DNA of 64,000 nt, taken from positions 124,001-188,000 of the forward strand of contig VXBM01001299.1 in the NCBI GenBank assembly GCA_013400155.1, in the 5' to 3' direction. Every line of letters starts with the position of its first letter. The stretch's first letter is position 1. Both the position numbers and the translations under genes were made by a program. Shown one piece after another: positions 13,643 to 27,500 of this stretch. The notes under the pieces were generated by a model that worked only from the letters and a program-made list of their open reading frames with translations, was not told where the DNA came from and did not search any database. This DNA is from Helopsaltes ochotensis. Taxonomy: Eukaryota > Chordata > Aves > Passeriformes > Locustellidae.

Positions 13643-14895
13643 TGACTCACTTTATTTCTCCTCCAACATTCCTCATAAATCCATTTAACTCCCTCTTCAT
13701 ACCCTGAAAGGAAGGTAACATCTTTTCATGGTTCTAAGCACAAACCCGTCACTTTTTGTGGAACTATTTAATTATTTTCCATCAGACCTTGCAGAGCTAT
13801 TCACCTTCTGCTGCTTTCCTCTTACACTATTCAGTATGACTGGGCAAACTGCTTATAAAAAGCCTGGGATTAGAAATGAGTGGCTGTTGCAGTTTATTGG
13901 TCAAATCCAAGCAGAATTACTCTCTGAGGAGTTGGAGGAAACTTACTAGGAATCTGGCGGTATTTCACTTGAGTCCTTTGGGTCCCATTAGTCCCTCACT
14001 TTCATTATCCTAAGCACCAATTCATTTCACTTACTCTCACCTTTCCCCACAGCCATATTGCTTACAATACCATGATAAAATGATTTTATTGCTTTGTTTT
14101 TGTCTATGAAATTTTATGGACATAATAAATAAAAGTACACTTTTTCTGATGTATTTGCAACAGTAACTATATCCTATTGCATACAGATATCAAATTCATG
14201 CCCACTGTACAAATATTTTATATGAACATAAGTCCTAGAAAAAAAAAATAGCTTTAGCATATCACTAATGATTCCATAATACTTCTCCCATTATAAATCA
14301 AATGCATATTACTTTAGTTAGGATAATCACTTCTGCTACTGCAAGTATTCATATCTTGTGAAACAGTTGATACTATTTCTATGTTAAATACAATGGTTAT
14401 CACACTGAATACTTTAGACAGTGTCCTGCATTTCCAGATATGAATTTAAAGCAGTTATTTAGCTCAAGTAATTTTCATTATCTATTATTATGAGGTTTCT
14501 AAATATACTCAATATTGTGTGCTAGCGGCGTAAGAGGTTTACTGCTGACATCTCGAGTTCTTGTTTTATGTCCCATATTTTTCATCAGTGTGGGATTTTA
14601 TTAATTATCTAAATGTCCATTTTTAGTCCCATATCAGTTATGAAGTTGTAATGCATGCATATATTACAAATGCAAGTTAACCAGAATTTTTTGAGGGAAC
14701 TAGAAGGCTTTAGAGCAGAAGAGTGGTTTGTTGCATGTTGATCGGTTAGTGAGAGAGCAGAGTAGCCCACTTTGCTTTTAGGGTGTGCATATTTGCAAGT
14801 CTGTTTTTTATACAGTTAAAATAAAAAATGTCTGATGATTTCTGGCTCATTTTGTGCATTTCTCACTGGAGGCCATTTTGATATTTTGGTTTTTA

Positions 14896-14918
14896 GGGGG
14901 GGTGGGGGGAGGGGATGG
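14896..14918 (+). other. Potential G-quadruplex tract
   Basis: Seven Gs, T, six Gs, A, four Gs, AT and two Gs follow one another. The runs satisfy the usual four-tract GGG rule if the seven-G run is split by one G. It lies on the plus strand in an AT-rich background. Function is unknown. Confidence 0.6.
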
Positions 14919-17764
14919 TATTTCTTACATGTTTTTTGCAGCCTTCATTTAGGGTCAAGTTGAAAAAATTGTTTTATTCTTACCAAAAGGAGTGTGCAGG
15001 TAGCTGGGTTCAGTTCCTCCACCAGGCTAGCAGCAACAGCTGCCTTATTCACTAGATAGTCTCTGATTCTTTATATGATTCAAAATCCACTCCTGTTTAA
15101 AGTGAGTCTTACAGGTACATGTAAACTTTTTAGGGGTGAAAGATTTTTATGTTATATAATCAACTTTGTGGGTAAAAAAAAGATTTAAAAATACTCAAAT
15201 GTTCTTTTCTTGATTTCTAAAAATATTGAGTCTACCTTCTTGGTTTTTGTTAGTAGATTTGAGATCTTTGATTCTTGTTTATAAATTACAAGTTTTTCTC
15301 TTCCCACATAGGATGTAATTGGAAAACCTCTAAGCAAGTTTTTGATGAAAAATTCTATCCAAAAACTTCATGCAAATCAGATTCACAGTGATTTTTGGAA
15401 TTAAGAAACAAAATGAAGCAAATGAAAAATATGCAAAAACAGGTGAAGAATTATAGAGTGGGAGTACACTGGAGGGAGTTCTCAACCAGCCTACACAGTA
15501 GCCAAAAGAATTTCTTTTCCTTTTTTGTAATAACATATTCTATTGACTTCTCTGTGTTTTAGAACTTAAAAATTTCTCAAATGGCCGAAACTAGTACTAG
15601 TCCAGACAGCAAAGTCATCTCAAGACTGAAGTACAACTATGCACCATCAAAAATAGGTTGCCCTATGCTGTAACAGAAAAAGAAAACAGATGGCATGCAA
15701 AACCAGAGCTGTGTGAATTTTCTGTCTTGTGACAGATTTTGAAGGTGAGTTTTTTTCTACATCGGTTTGGGATATAAACCAAGAATCTAGGAATATCTCT
15801 ATCTCACTTTGAAAAACAAGAGGCAACATAGAGATTTAAAAAAGTGACATAAAGTTACTTTTTTATTCATTTCTTAGTATTGAAACATTGCATTTCAAAG
15901 TTTAGATCTTATTTTTAGAGTTTTTATTCTGAGTTGAACAGAGAATTTCAAAATCAGAATCCTTTGTGCAACAAACCATTGAAATTTCTATTTTTTAATA
16001 GAAATACACACTCTTTGATGTTGTGAATCCTTTTTTTTTTCAGATCTGAGGGTATTTTGGGTTTTTTTGGTTTTGGAGGATTGTTAAAACTGAATATGTT
16101 CTTGATAGAGCTATGGTTTTGTCAAATAAATACTTTCTATGAGATAAAAGAAAAAATAAAAAATAATTCACAATAAAGTTCATCCAATGTATGAATGAAA
16201 CATTTCTGTAAAACAACCCATAATTTTATTCTGTTCATCTGAACTTTTGATTTAACAACAACCTCCACTCATTTCCTCATGGAAGTTTAGAGGGTGCAAT
16301 TCTTAATGTTCTCTTCAGTCTAACATTTTTTTTGTAGGCCTACTGATCACAACATGTTCACAACACCCATCTCAGTGATGCTCATTCATTGCTTCACTTT
16401 CTGTAGTATTTTTTCTCTTTTCTCTGACATCATGTAGCTTTAAACATGTAATCTTATCTGGTAGAAATTCTTACCTCCAAAAATCTTGTTATGCCCAATG
16501 GAAATTTCCTTTGTCTAGAAGAAACACTAGACAAATCAGATAGTCCAAGTATTTTGGCAAACCTGAATACTGGGAGGTTTTGCCCCTATTACCTCTCCAT
16601 TACTGCTTGTCAATATTCTTCTCCATGCTCTATTTCTGGGTACTGGCAAGATAGTAATATGAATAAATTTTAAAGCTTGTTCCAGGTGTACGTTTTGTAT
16701 GTTAAGACAATATTTTGAATTATCTACTAGCAAAGACATTAAAGTTTTTTACCTTCTGACCTAACTGAACTAACAAGATATCCAAAAACTGAACTTTATT
16801 TCATTAATACATCCTATGTTTTTGTCAAAATACAAAAAAAAAAGTTAAAATAAAGAAGTACAATATTGGTAAGTCCTCCTTCTCCTTCAAAGAATTGAGC
16901 AAATGAATTTGTTAAAAATTTACCTTGAAATGCCACGCTGCCTTGCCTCTGCAAAGTAAGAAAGGATCAGACCTGAGTCCACATTTCCATAATTCACAGT
17001 CTTCCTTTAACGTGAAGTTTTAAAATATCCATGACAATATTGGTATTATGATTTAGTACTTGCAGTATTATTGACTTGTCTAATAGCAACAACAAAACAC
17101 AGCAAATCATCCTAATGAGATTGTGGAGAAACCAATTAGTAAATTAGGACAGAATGTTAATCTACTCTAACGCTCAAGCAGGACACACTTATCAATTGTT
17201 ATCAGCCTGAGCTCTCTCTCTAACAACAAGAGCAAATATTTATCTAGATTACATTGGGTAGTAATTCCAAAAAAGGTAGCAAGGTATCTATCTACTATTT
17301 TCATAACAGATTTAGAACAATCTGAGGTATGGTGTTTGAGCTGCTTTGGTTTTATCAGTATGAATATCGTCTTCTCTTTCTGATAGCTGTCAATAAAAAG
17401 TATATTAGAACAGACTGTGTTAAGGTACCCAAAACACCCTGTTTTTGAAGTTAAAAAGACCACTTCCGATAAAAATCCCAGTGGGCAACAGATGCAAAGT
17501 TCTGCATACTGTGTTGATAACTAACATAGAAAAAATACAAGCAAACATAGTACTACTGGGTTTGGGATGAGAACTGAAAAACGACTGGTCAAAAAGAGTA
17601 CAAAGAAGGGTTCAAATAAGCATGTCAGGACCAGGATCCAATGATTTTGGTATTAAGTTTATGAAAGAAGGATCAGGTCCTTTTGTTCTTTTGTGTTAAA
17701 CATCAGTTAATGAAGGCATATTTCTTCACCTGGTATGACTTAGGTTTAAGGACTAATATCACTG

Positions 17765-17765
<1 letters not shown>

Positions 17766-17830
<65 letters not shown>

Positions 17831-17831
17831 N

Positions 17832-17873
<42 letters not shown>
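17766..17873. repeat. Poly(T) tract of 108 bp with one ambiguous base
   Basis: A pure T run is interrupted only by an N at 17,831. A homopolymer this long is prone to sequencing and assembly error, so its true length is uncertain. The polyphenylalanine frame across it is an artefact. Confidence 0.95.
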
Positions 17874-17876
<3 letters not shown>

Positions 17877-18491
17877 TAAAATGCATCTATGGTTTTACTT
17901 AATTGAAATAATATATAAAATTCTGTAGAATCTTATTTAAAAATAGAAGGAACTGTCATAAAAAGAAATAGAATGACAGCTGCAGATGAGCATTTTTAAG
18001 CTAAAATATCTCAAATACTGCTCCTGGTGCTCCTTGAATCAATAAACAGATTCAATGATGAAAATTCAAATCAAAGAAAAAAGGAAAAAGAAATCCCAGA
18101 AGTGTAAGAAGCAAAATTTCATATAAAAAAAAAATAGATGACTGAAATGGACAGAAATGTTGAAGTATCTACATTATAAAAAGTCTGTCCATGAACACAT
18201 AATAAAAACACTTTAGGAATTGTAACTGTGATTCAATAAAGCCATTATCCTTCTTTTTGGCCTACACTGAATTATCCTTCTGATTCCCACAATAGTCAGA
18301 AGTCAGACTTTATTCATCCCACTGCCCTCTGACAGACTTCATGTAGTCATTGGTACCTTACCTCGTTGTGAAATTGTGCTTTGCTGAAGAAGTCTTAGCC
18401 TTTGTGAAGAAGATTTTCAAATTCTTTTCCAAATTATTTGTGGATTCTTAGAGCAGTAGCTAAATACTAACTAGAAATAAAGCCTCTATCA

Positions 18492-18519
18492 CACTGCTTG
18501 TATATTTTTGCAAGCAGTG
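18492..18519. repeat. Short perfect hairpin (9-bp stem, 10-base loop)
   Basis: CACTGCTTG at 18,492-18,500 pairs with CAAGCAGTG at 18,511-18,519. The stem does not continue outward, so it is too short for a typical microRNA precursor. It may be chance. Confidence 0.75.
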
Positions 18520-21500
18520 GCCAAGACCCAAAACATTCTCAGACTGCGCATCTCTCCTTTCCCCTTATTTTTAACACAATAGAATCTAGAGTTACAGAAA
18601 AGACAGGAGGAAATACACATAACACAAGTTTTCTGTAAAAAGTAAATATTTTGGCCATAAATATTTGCTAACACTCAGCTGTAACTGTGTCGGATTTTCC
18701 TATAAGAGAAGGTGACAAGCAGAAAGATTGTGCTCTTAGAACTCTGATAAAAATGCAATGACAGACAAAATATGATACCAGCAAGTTCATAAGAAATGCC
18801 ATGACCTCAGTAAAGAGAAATTAAAAATATCAAGCAATTCTTCTAAACACAGTTAAAAAATATATGTTGTGATTACTTATCCAAAATGTAACATAAACCA
18901 ATTTGTAGGTAAAATAATATCTTAACGTAACTGACTCAAATATACATTGATATATAGGGTAGTTATAATTTTTTACTGGATATATTTAAATTATTTGAAG
19001 ATACGATCGGCTATATATATTTTTATAAAGGTGGGCGGTGTAGTGTGCTTTACTACTAACTTCCTACCAGCCTTTTAAAAGCTTACTTGACATTTGTTAT
19101 GGGGGCAGTGTTCTGAGTCAGAAGAGACTTTTATGTCCACACCTGATGCTAAAAGGAACAGTGACAAGGAGGCTGGTGTTAGTGGATGGCAGGGAAAAAA
19201 GTTAGCTGTGAATTAGTTGTGAAAATCTTGGTCACAGGAATTAATTTTAAGTGTACTTGAGGAGGACTATGACTATAGCATAACATTCTAGGGGAATTTT
19301 TGGCAGGGTTGAGTTCAGATGACAAGAACATGATGCTGAGTATTTTCTGGCAATAAATTTCTTACTGGGTCCTTCCTGAGATATTAGAATTCCTCTTGGC
19401 AAAGAGAAGAAGGAGAGTAAGTCACTAAAACAGCTGACTTCTAACCAGATGCTAATTATTAAACATATAAGAGATTTTGGACAGTCAGAAGACTGGGTAT
19501 AATACAAGCATTGTCATAAGGACACCTTATTTAGGAAAAAGAAAAACATTTTTTTGTCCTATCTTACACTGCTGGATGACATTTCAATACAAGTCTTTTA
19601 GAAATTGCAGAGGAATAGATTATATCGAGATTTTAATTTCAAACTAAAAAAGACTGTCCTTCAGAAACTTTTGGATTGCAAAAGATGTTAGTATGTTGAG
19701 ATTTCTCTGAAATAGCTTTGCTATTCCTGATTTTCTCACTCTTTCAATAAAGAAACAAACCCATATTGTGTATCTGTGTTCTCTCATGGCTTCTTATAAC
19801 AAATAAGAAACTGGCAAACTTCTGTCACACAAAATTACTTGTTACTTACATTCTTATATCCAGAAATAATCTTGTGTGCAGTGCCACTGTCCAACTGAGC
19901 AGCTTTCTTGTTTTTATTTAGGATCTTCAGGTTGCGGTCTTATGTATGATACATTTCCTGCTCTTAGAGAAGGATTCTTGTGGGGCTGTTTAACTTCCAG
20001 AATTTATTTAGAAGAGATCTACCTCCCACCATTCCACTAATACTCTCATCTGCTTCAAATAGGCTAAATAATTTTCAAAGGTGTTAGGAGCTATATTTTT
20101 AGTGACAGCTTATGTCTTCTTGGCACATTCCTGGTGCAGCAATGTTGGCAGACCTCGTGTTACAGAATCTCCCAGTCTGTCATGTATTAAATCTGTTCTC
20201 TGGTTATCCAAGCACTTAAAATACTTGTGAGTGTCAGGTCTGCAAGTAGATGGATATTTCTTTAGTTCTGATTTCAATACCAAGAGAAGCCACAACTCAG
20301 AAAAGGCAGAGTTCTAAAAGGTTCTCGTCTGGTCTGATACCTGCCAGTACTTAAAGACATGTACTAACTAACATGGACAAACTAAACCGCTTGTGATTCT
20401 GATTTCAAGTGGTGGCAAATCTCTGAAAAGTGCATCTGAATAAGTAATAAAACCTAATATACAGACAGTTTTGATAACAATGATAAATGCCATGGTATTT
20501 AAACAGATAACTAGATGAATCATCAGAAGTGAAGGCTTATCTAACAATCATATTCAGCATATAAAAACCCAACCATTTTTTTATTTAACAGTTTTTGGAT
20601 TAGCTGATAACCTTACATACGTTGCTTAAATTGTTATGAACAACAATAAAATCTGCTAGCAATAGACCAGATAAAATTCATTTAATGCAGCACACTCAGG
20701 AAAAGGAAAGGTAGTCCAGTGACAGGAGGGACAGTTTAGAGCATGGAAGATGATTGGGATAACTTAGGATTGACAAAAACTCCTTGTGCTGCAATGCTTT
20801 CTGAGGATAAATACACTGGAGTTGTTAAAAGCATCTGACCTCTACAGTAATGAGGCCGGTGCAGGTAACACAGACTAATAGGCATTGCACTCCACTGTTT
20901 GTTTTGTGGCACCCTAATGATTCTAACATAAAGGGAGCAAACATAAGGAGACCTGAGCTGAGATCTACTGTTGGCCTGGTAGGCAGCTTGGACAAAACCA
21001 CTCAATTTTCCTCATTTCTCCCTATATAACCATGAGAAGTAATCCCACTCCTCTTTGTAAAACATCCTGCAATTATTTTATGACATATGTTATCTAAGGA
21101 TATTGTTGCTGTTTAACAAAATTATATTTATTTTTGAAAGAAAGATGTACTGAAGGTATAAAAAATTCTTATTGTAAACCTATACTTGCATTTAAAAGAA
21201 GGAAATACACTTTTTTTTAAAGCCATTTATTCTGGGCTTTTTTTTCCTCAATTCTAAATATATTCTTATGGAATTGAAGGAAAAATATGGGAGCCCTCCA
21301 GTGGTGAGAATAATGTATCTGGATTTCATAATGTAGCTATTTTGCTGTGCCTGTTTGCAAAACGACTGCTATAGTTTCCTGACACATACAGATATTGATA
21401 TAATTTTGCATAACAGGAATTAATGCTACCCTTTTTTTTCCTGGACTTGCATATAAATGTATTGCCAGATGAACACTTGTATAACCAGAAAAGTCTGATT

Positions 21501-24500
21501 TGTCTCACATTACTTTCTTTTCTATATAGACAGGAAAACCCTCAGGGGCTCTTTGCTTGTTTGTTTACCTCCTGCTAGGACTTGCATGGGTTAATCATGT
21601 TCTCCCCTTCCACAAGGTTCTCACCTTTAAAGGTGTGTATGAAAGGGGATTTACAACGGCAGTAATAGAGATGTTTGTCTGACCTGATCCACCCATTCTT
21701 TGGCTTCCTGGTTTATCACATTAATTCAGAACTGCATCCCCCTGTGTAAAGTTGTGGGACATCCTTCTGGAAAGGCCCTGGACAGCTTCTCGGTCACTGC
21801 CCTGAAACTGTAACCCCAGAGCATACTGTACTGCTTCAGCAAAAGAATGCACGTTTTGGACTTCGCCCTCAGTTTGCCATGAAAAAGAGGGGCTATTATT
21901 TCTGTGGAAAAAATGCCTATTGCACTCCAGGAAGAAAATGGAGTTCACGATCTGCTTTTCAAGAAAATGTAACTATAGCTTGCTCCACTTACGCCTGCAG
22001 AGTCCACTGGGATTGCAATCCATCACGAAACATGCTAATACTACCACCACTACTACAAAGAGCATTCTTAATATGGGGCTCTTGCACTTTTAATTCCAGT
22101 TTGTAAGACTTTTGAACATTTTAAAGCTAAACATGCCAGCATAACTGTCAATAGCTTCTCCTAGTGGAGTTAAAAGCAGTTTCCTTGCGAATGATGAACA
22201 TATAAAATCCAAATGCCTTGAAAACTAGCAGACTTCGGAGAGTCCTTCTATAGCACTGGAAACAATAGGAAACTGGAAGAGCAAAGGATTAAACATTTGT
22301 CTTTTTTTAATGAGGATAGCTTTTGTTGGAAACACATGTTGATAAAGTGCATAGTAATACCAAGAATATTTCTTTGAAGCAGTTGGCATCAGAGGTATTC
22401 ATAAGTAGCCTGCAGCAAAAGCTGTACAGCCACTGTAGTACTATTATCTGCACCACAACTGTCACAGGCACATCCAGAAAAGGCACAGGAAAGCTCATCT
22501 TAATGATACAGATGTGAGTGTGCACACACCCCCACTGTTTTGAATTGTGTTTAGCCAGAGGTAAATCTCTGAGTACAGACAGAGGAGGAAGAATTGTGTT
22601 TCCTTCTGATTTTGTTTTCTGTTTTATTTCATTTTAAATCTAGTCAGGCCAGTGAAGTATACAGAACAGCAGAAATAAGATTTTAAGAGGCTGAATCTAC
22701 TTCACATCATTAACTTTTGGACTTCAATGCTTTTTACCATATCTTATACAGCAGCTTCAGAATCCAGGACTCCTATTGTCATGGAAAAATAAAGGCCTCA
22801 TGTAAGTGCTGGTGGAGCTGCAGTGTGTGATGTGTGTTTGTTAGTCTAAGACATCTGCTCTTTGTGTCAACTACTCACTTCAGACACCACAGAGTGATCC
22901 TGGTCCCTGTCAGGCTGTATACACAGGCAGTGGGTTAGAGCTATACACTACCCTCCAACAAAAGAATAAAGGGACAAAGAAAATATTTGTGTGCTGTGGA
23001 CACTAAGTGACAGGAAAAGACACTCTTTCAGCTTGGCTGGGAAGTTATGTGATTAGCATGTGACAGGCTGCTGGCCCTTAACCACTGGCTGCATAAGGAT
23101 GACTGACTGCCAGGGAGGCTCTGACTTATGTAATCTGGCAAAAACAGTTCTGAGAGGATGCTGATTTTAGTTACCAGGCCCACATTATGCACAGTGCACC
23201 TATCATCAGGAGATATTAAAAATATGCTGTGGATCAAGCAGCAGAAACCCTGGAGTGTGCATGGCACTCCCCATAACCACGTCCACCTGGATCAGCTTCC
23301 TGCATGGGTGAGGGGCACCTCTGCAGCTGCCTGATTTTCCCCAGGACTCAACAGTCCCATGCCACTGCCCTTCACCGTCCTTGGGGTACCAACAGCCCCC
23401 AGCTGCAGTTGTCGGAACAATGAGCCAGCATCCAGTAGTGTCATTTAGGAGATGCAATTTAAATGTCCAATAGTTTTATTTTTTTCACTTGGGGAGAAAG
23501 TAGGGAGAATAACGAGAAAAAAACCAGAATTTATAAAAAATGGGTAACTTTAGGACCTAAAATATTAATTTGCTTGTAACTTTAAAAAAAAAGGAACAAA
23601 AATATTCAGTTATGTTTTTATGATAAAGAAATTTTGCAGTTTTGACACACAGAGAGGTTTTGTTAAGTTTGTAGCTGTCTTTTAAGCAAAATAGAAATTG
23701 AATGGACTGTTTTTGATGAGTTTTTACTAAAAATTTACAGACAGTTTCTTGCTTTTAATGAGAAAGCAAGATTTTCTTGCTTTGGTTGAGTGTTGGACTT
23801 GTCACACAATTTTAACTATCTGGAAGTTACATTTCTCAGCTAGTTGTCTCATGAAACTTAATGACAGGATATGAGGAGTGAGTATCAGGTAGTGTGTCTT
23901 CAAGATCCAGACCTGCATCAAATAAAGTGCCACCACTGGAGTGACTGTCCCTTTCCACTCATTGTTCATGGAGCCCAGATGACTGGGCTAAGCTTTGACT
24001 GATGTCTAGATGGCAGAATTAGATAATTCCTTTCTAACTTTCAAGGTGATAAATCCTATATTTTCACTAAGATTTTTATTCCATATTTCTTATTTAATCC
24101 TGATTAAAAGCTCTGATTAGAACTTGGCTTGGACATGATTTCACCAAAAAGGTGATGCCTATTTCTTATTGCCATCTATTGTGTTTGCTTTTCAAACACT
24201 GATTTTTGCCTGTAATCATTCAGCAGCTTTATAGCACAATCATGTAACACCTTTAGACATTTTAACATGATGAATACTCTCGAAGAATTGATTGCTTTCA
24301 TTGTACAACTGAAATTTTCCTGCCATCTGTCTAGATTACCAGGACCCTGTTCTATAAGGAAAAAATGTCTAACTATTTTTACTGTTCTACTAAAGTCTTA
24401 ACTCTTTCTAGGAGTTTGTTACATTGAGTGAATTTTGTCTTCACTTAATTTTTATTTCAATGATGTGTATTGATTTTTCTTCCTCCATACATAAGCATAT

Positions 24501-27500
24501 CTAAGTAGAGAATGTAGTTCAATATATTTTACTGCTCTGTAAGAAAACAAAGTCACATAGCAACCATAATGACCTCAAATATGTGAGAAAACCTGCAAAC
24601 AGCCTTATTCTCCAATGGCTCAATCCCAGCTTTAAGATAACTTGTTCCCTAGCGTACACAAGAAAATATATTTCCCTGAAATTCTTAAAATAACGGGTTT
24701 AACACCATTATGTTGCATTTTTCCACAAAGTGCTGGGAAGTAAAGAGCAGGAAAAGACAATGTATGGTACTGGCTACAGCTCTAAAAGTAAGAAAAAAAG
24801 ATGGGAGAGGGAAAGTTTACTCTTTTATTCAAAAATCTTCAGGATCTGCTGAGGTTGGAAAGACCTCAGTATTGGACCCCATATGCTTCCTTACTTTCTT
24901 TTTCAGGAAAGAAAACACAACAATTTTTGTCTCAATTTCCTTTTGGTCCATCTTTCCTCTGCAAACAAAAATATTACCTAAATTCAATGTGAGTTTTGGC
25001 ATATTTCAAAAGTTGTGTATGATTTAATTGTTAGGGTTTTTTGACAAACTGACAAAAAACCTGTTTAAGAGACAAATTCTGACCTTTAAAAAAACTTCTG
25101 ACTTCTCTCTGATTTGAAAGAATTTTGTCTTAGACTATGATCAGGTTTAACTCAGAGAATGGTTACAATACCTCTTTAGTTTTAACATGTTTCACCGCAA
25201 GAGACTCATTTGCCTGTATTTTCATCTTTAAGCAAAAGTCAATCTATATTCATTCTACTATAAGATACTTAGATGTTCAACATAATTGCACAATTTGCTA
25301 AGAAATAATTTCAAAAAACTGTGATGAGAAATTTAAATGCAGGTGATCTGAGGACTTTAGGTAATACGCCTTCACTTTTCCTCTCTAAATAAAGCTAATC
25401 TCTGTCCTCCAGTACTGAGAAGTAGGTTTTGATTCTTGAAAATGAGTAGTTCAATTTCATTGAAGTGTTTACATGGTGAATTATTTCTGCTTAGTTTAGG
25501 CTTATCATAAGAACAGAAAATAAATAAAAAGTCCCCAACAAATCACTGTAGAGTGGTTTATTGTGCATCCCAGCATAGCTGTAATTTAACATGGGTTAGT
25601 AAGCTTATTTGCATAATATAAATTTTACCCCGGTTTTATAATGAATTGGCTGTGTGAATGCATTGACCCACAACAGGCTGCAACACTAAAGTTCAGTAAA
25701 AGTGGTGACATACTACATTTCCTTGTAGCAACTCAGTGGAATTGCAAATGTAATAGCCAAGAGCATGTTTTTCTGAAAGCATCTGGGAACACCATCAATA
25801 GTGCAAATGATCCTTTAAGGACACTATTTTTTTGTTGGTACTTTATTGTTGACTTTAAAACTAATTCTTTTTCATCTATTTTCTATGTGTTTTTTTTTTT
25901 GGTTTTTTGTCTTATTTTTTTTTGCAAAACTATTAGGACAAGTACTCAAATATTATTTGAGAGTGATGTGGCATTAATACTCTTAATAAGTGTATTAGTA
26001 GGTATATTTCATCTCTTCTTCACTACATATGAACAAGTTAATGTGTGTTTAGACCTCTGCAACATGACAGAAAACAAGATACAGTTACCGCAGCCCACAT
26101 GAAACAAGCCTTTAACTCTCTGACAACATTTCCTGACATTTATAGCACAGCTCCTGAGGGCCTTAATGACCATCATGTCAAGCTGAATCTACTATTAATA
26201 TACCTCACTAGTAAGGAGTAAGGATTATGGTTTTCATCCTGAGTGTGAAAGGTCCATATTTCACAAAGAGCTTGACTATAGCTGAGTTATTAAAAGGTTC
26301 CCCATAAGGAAAGAAACAGTAATTTCTTTTTTATTCCTGTACTTTTTTTTTTTTTTAACAGTTTCTGTCTGATGAAACTTTCAAAAGGAAGTGATCTGCA
26401 TTTAAATTAAAATACAAATCAGATACTCTAGCAAAGCAAAGACTGTCTATTGTTTTACACTGTTGTATAGAGAGCAGAGATTTGATCTGAGAGTCATCTT
26501 TAGATGGAACTTCCAATACAGTTAGCATGACTTCCATATTTACATGATGGTATTAGACAAGTGTTTATTTTTTTTTCATCATTCAAGACCCACTCCTAAA
26601 GAAATCAAGACACAGAACACCACTGTTAAAACAAGCAAGGTTTCCTGAAGTGACAGATCAGAATTTTGGACATTCATTTTGGTGGATCCAGACCTATTTC
26701 ACAGAATAATTAAGTAGTTTTGATTGGAAGTGCTACTTGCTCCTTATCTGCTTTAGCCCTTGCTCAAAGCAGCATCAAAGACTCAGGACTTTGTCCTCTC
26801 CAGCTTTGCAAATCTGTTTTCAAGAAGCTAAAAAATCAGGAAATGAGCCTTGGACCTCCTTGCTCTTCATTTCTAATGCAGATCTTCTGATCAATCACCC
26901 AAAAGACCAATCATCCAAAATAGATGCATCCCAAAGCATGCATTACTTTTACAGATTTTGTTCTGGCTCGGTTTCTCGTGTGTTTATATAAAGGCTAGGA
27001 TTAATAAGACCCACTATTGTTCCAGGCATCCTTTACTATCTCTTTAATCAATGAACTGAAGCGCAGTGTCTCTTGAGCATGATTCATCTGAGTGTATAGT
27101 AGGTTTCTAATGTAGGCCAGATGAATAGTGCCCCAGGGTGTCTTTTTTTGCTGAATCCATTGCCAACAAAAAGATCCTGGAGAGATTAGCTCAGGTGTAG
27201 ACATGTACACGTCTGAAATTATAAATCCTTTTTATGGACTTTTCTTGAACTGTTAATGAAAGAATTGCCTGTCAAATTCAGGCTTACAGGTTATGTTGGA
27301 CGGGTTGTGCATTACAGGTTCTAGGTGAACTCAATGTCCTTTTGAAAGGGGTATTACCGTTTTCCTGAATTGACATTACATCAGTATATCCTTTTCTTCT
27401 TCCTTTTTGTTTTTTTCCCATTTCTATGTAAAGCTTTTTCAGAAACAAGTGCTTCCATTAATTCATTTTTTCTGTATGGATAATTGAAGAGACCTAGCAT

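Larger units (their letters stand above)
10645..17765. other. AT-rich noncoding stretch, no gene recognised
   Basis: I recognise no gene or transposon here. It holds short (TTG)n and (AAT)n microsatellites near 11,243-11,266 and 11,861-11,877, a G-rich purine tract at 13.56-13.64 kb, and a G-run cluster at 14,896-14,918. Open frames are short and unconvincing. Confidence 0.65.

Noticed and set aside
17683..17928. Polyphenylalanine protein
   Set aside because: It is the poly(T) tract, including an ambiguous base, translated.
24841..24885. Possible reversed CR1 end (GAGGTTGGAAAGACCTC)
   Set aside because: The match is confined to about 17 bases, with no TCATAGAAT tail or further CR1 blocks.
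25641..26102. 153-codon plus-strand frame with apparent membrane segments
   Set aside because: The hydrophobic runs come from T-rich tracts encoding Phe and Leu. There is no family resemblance or splice context.
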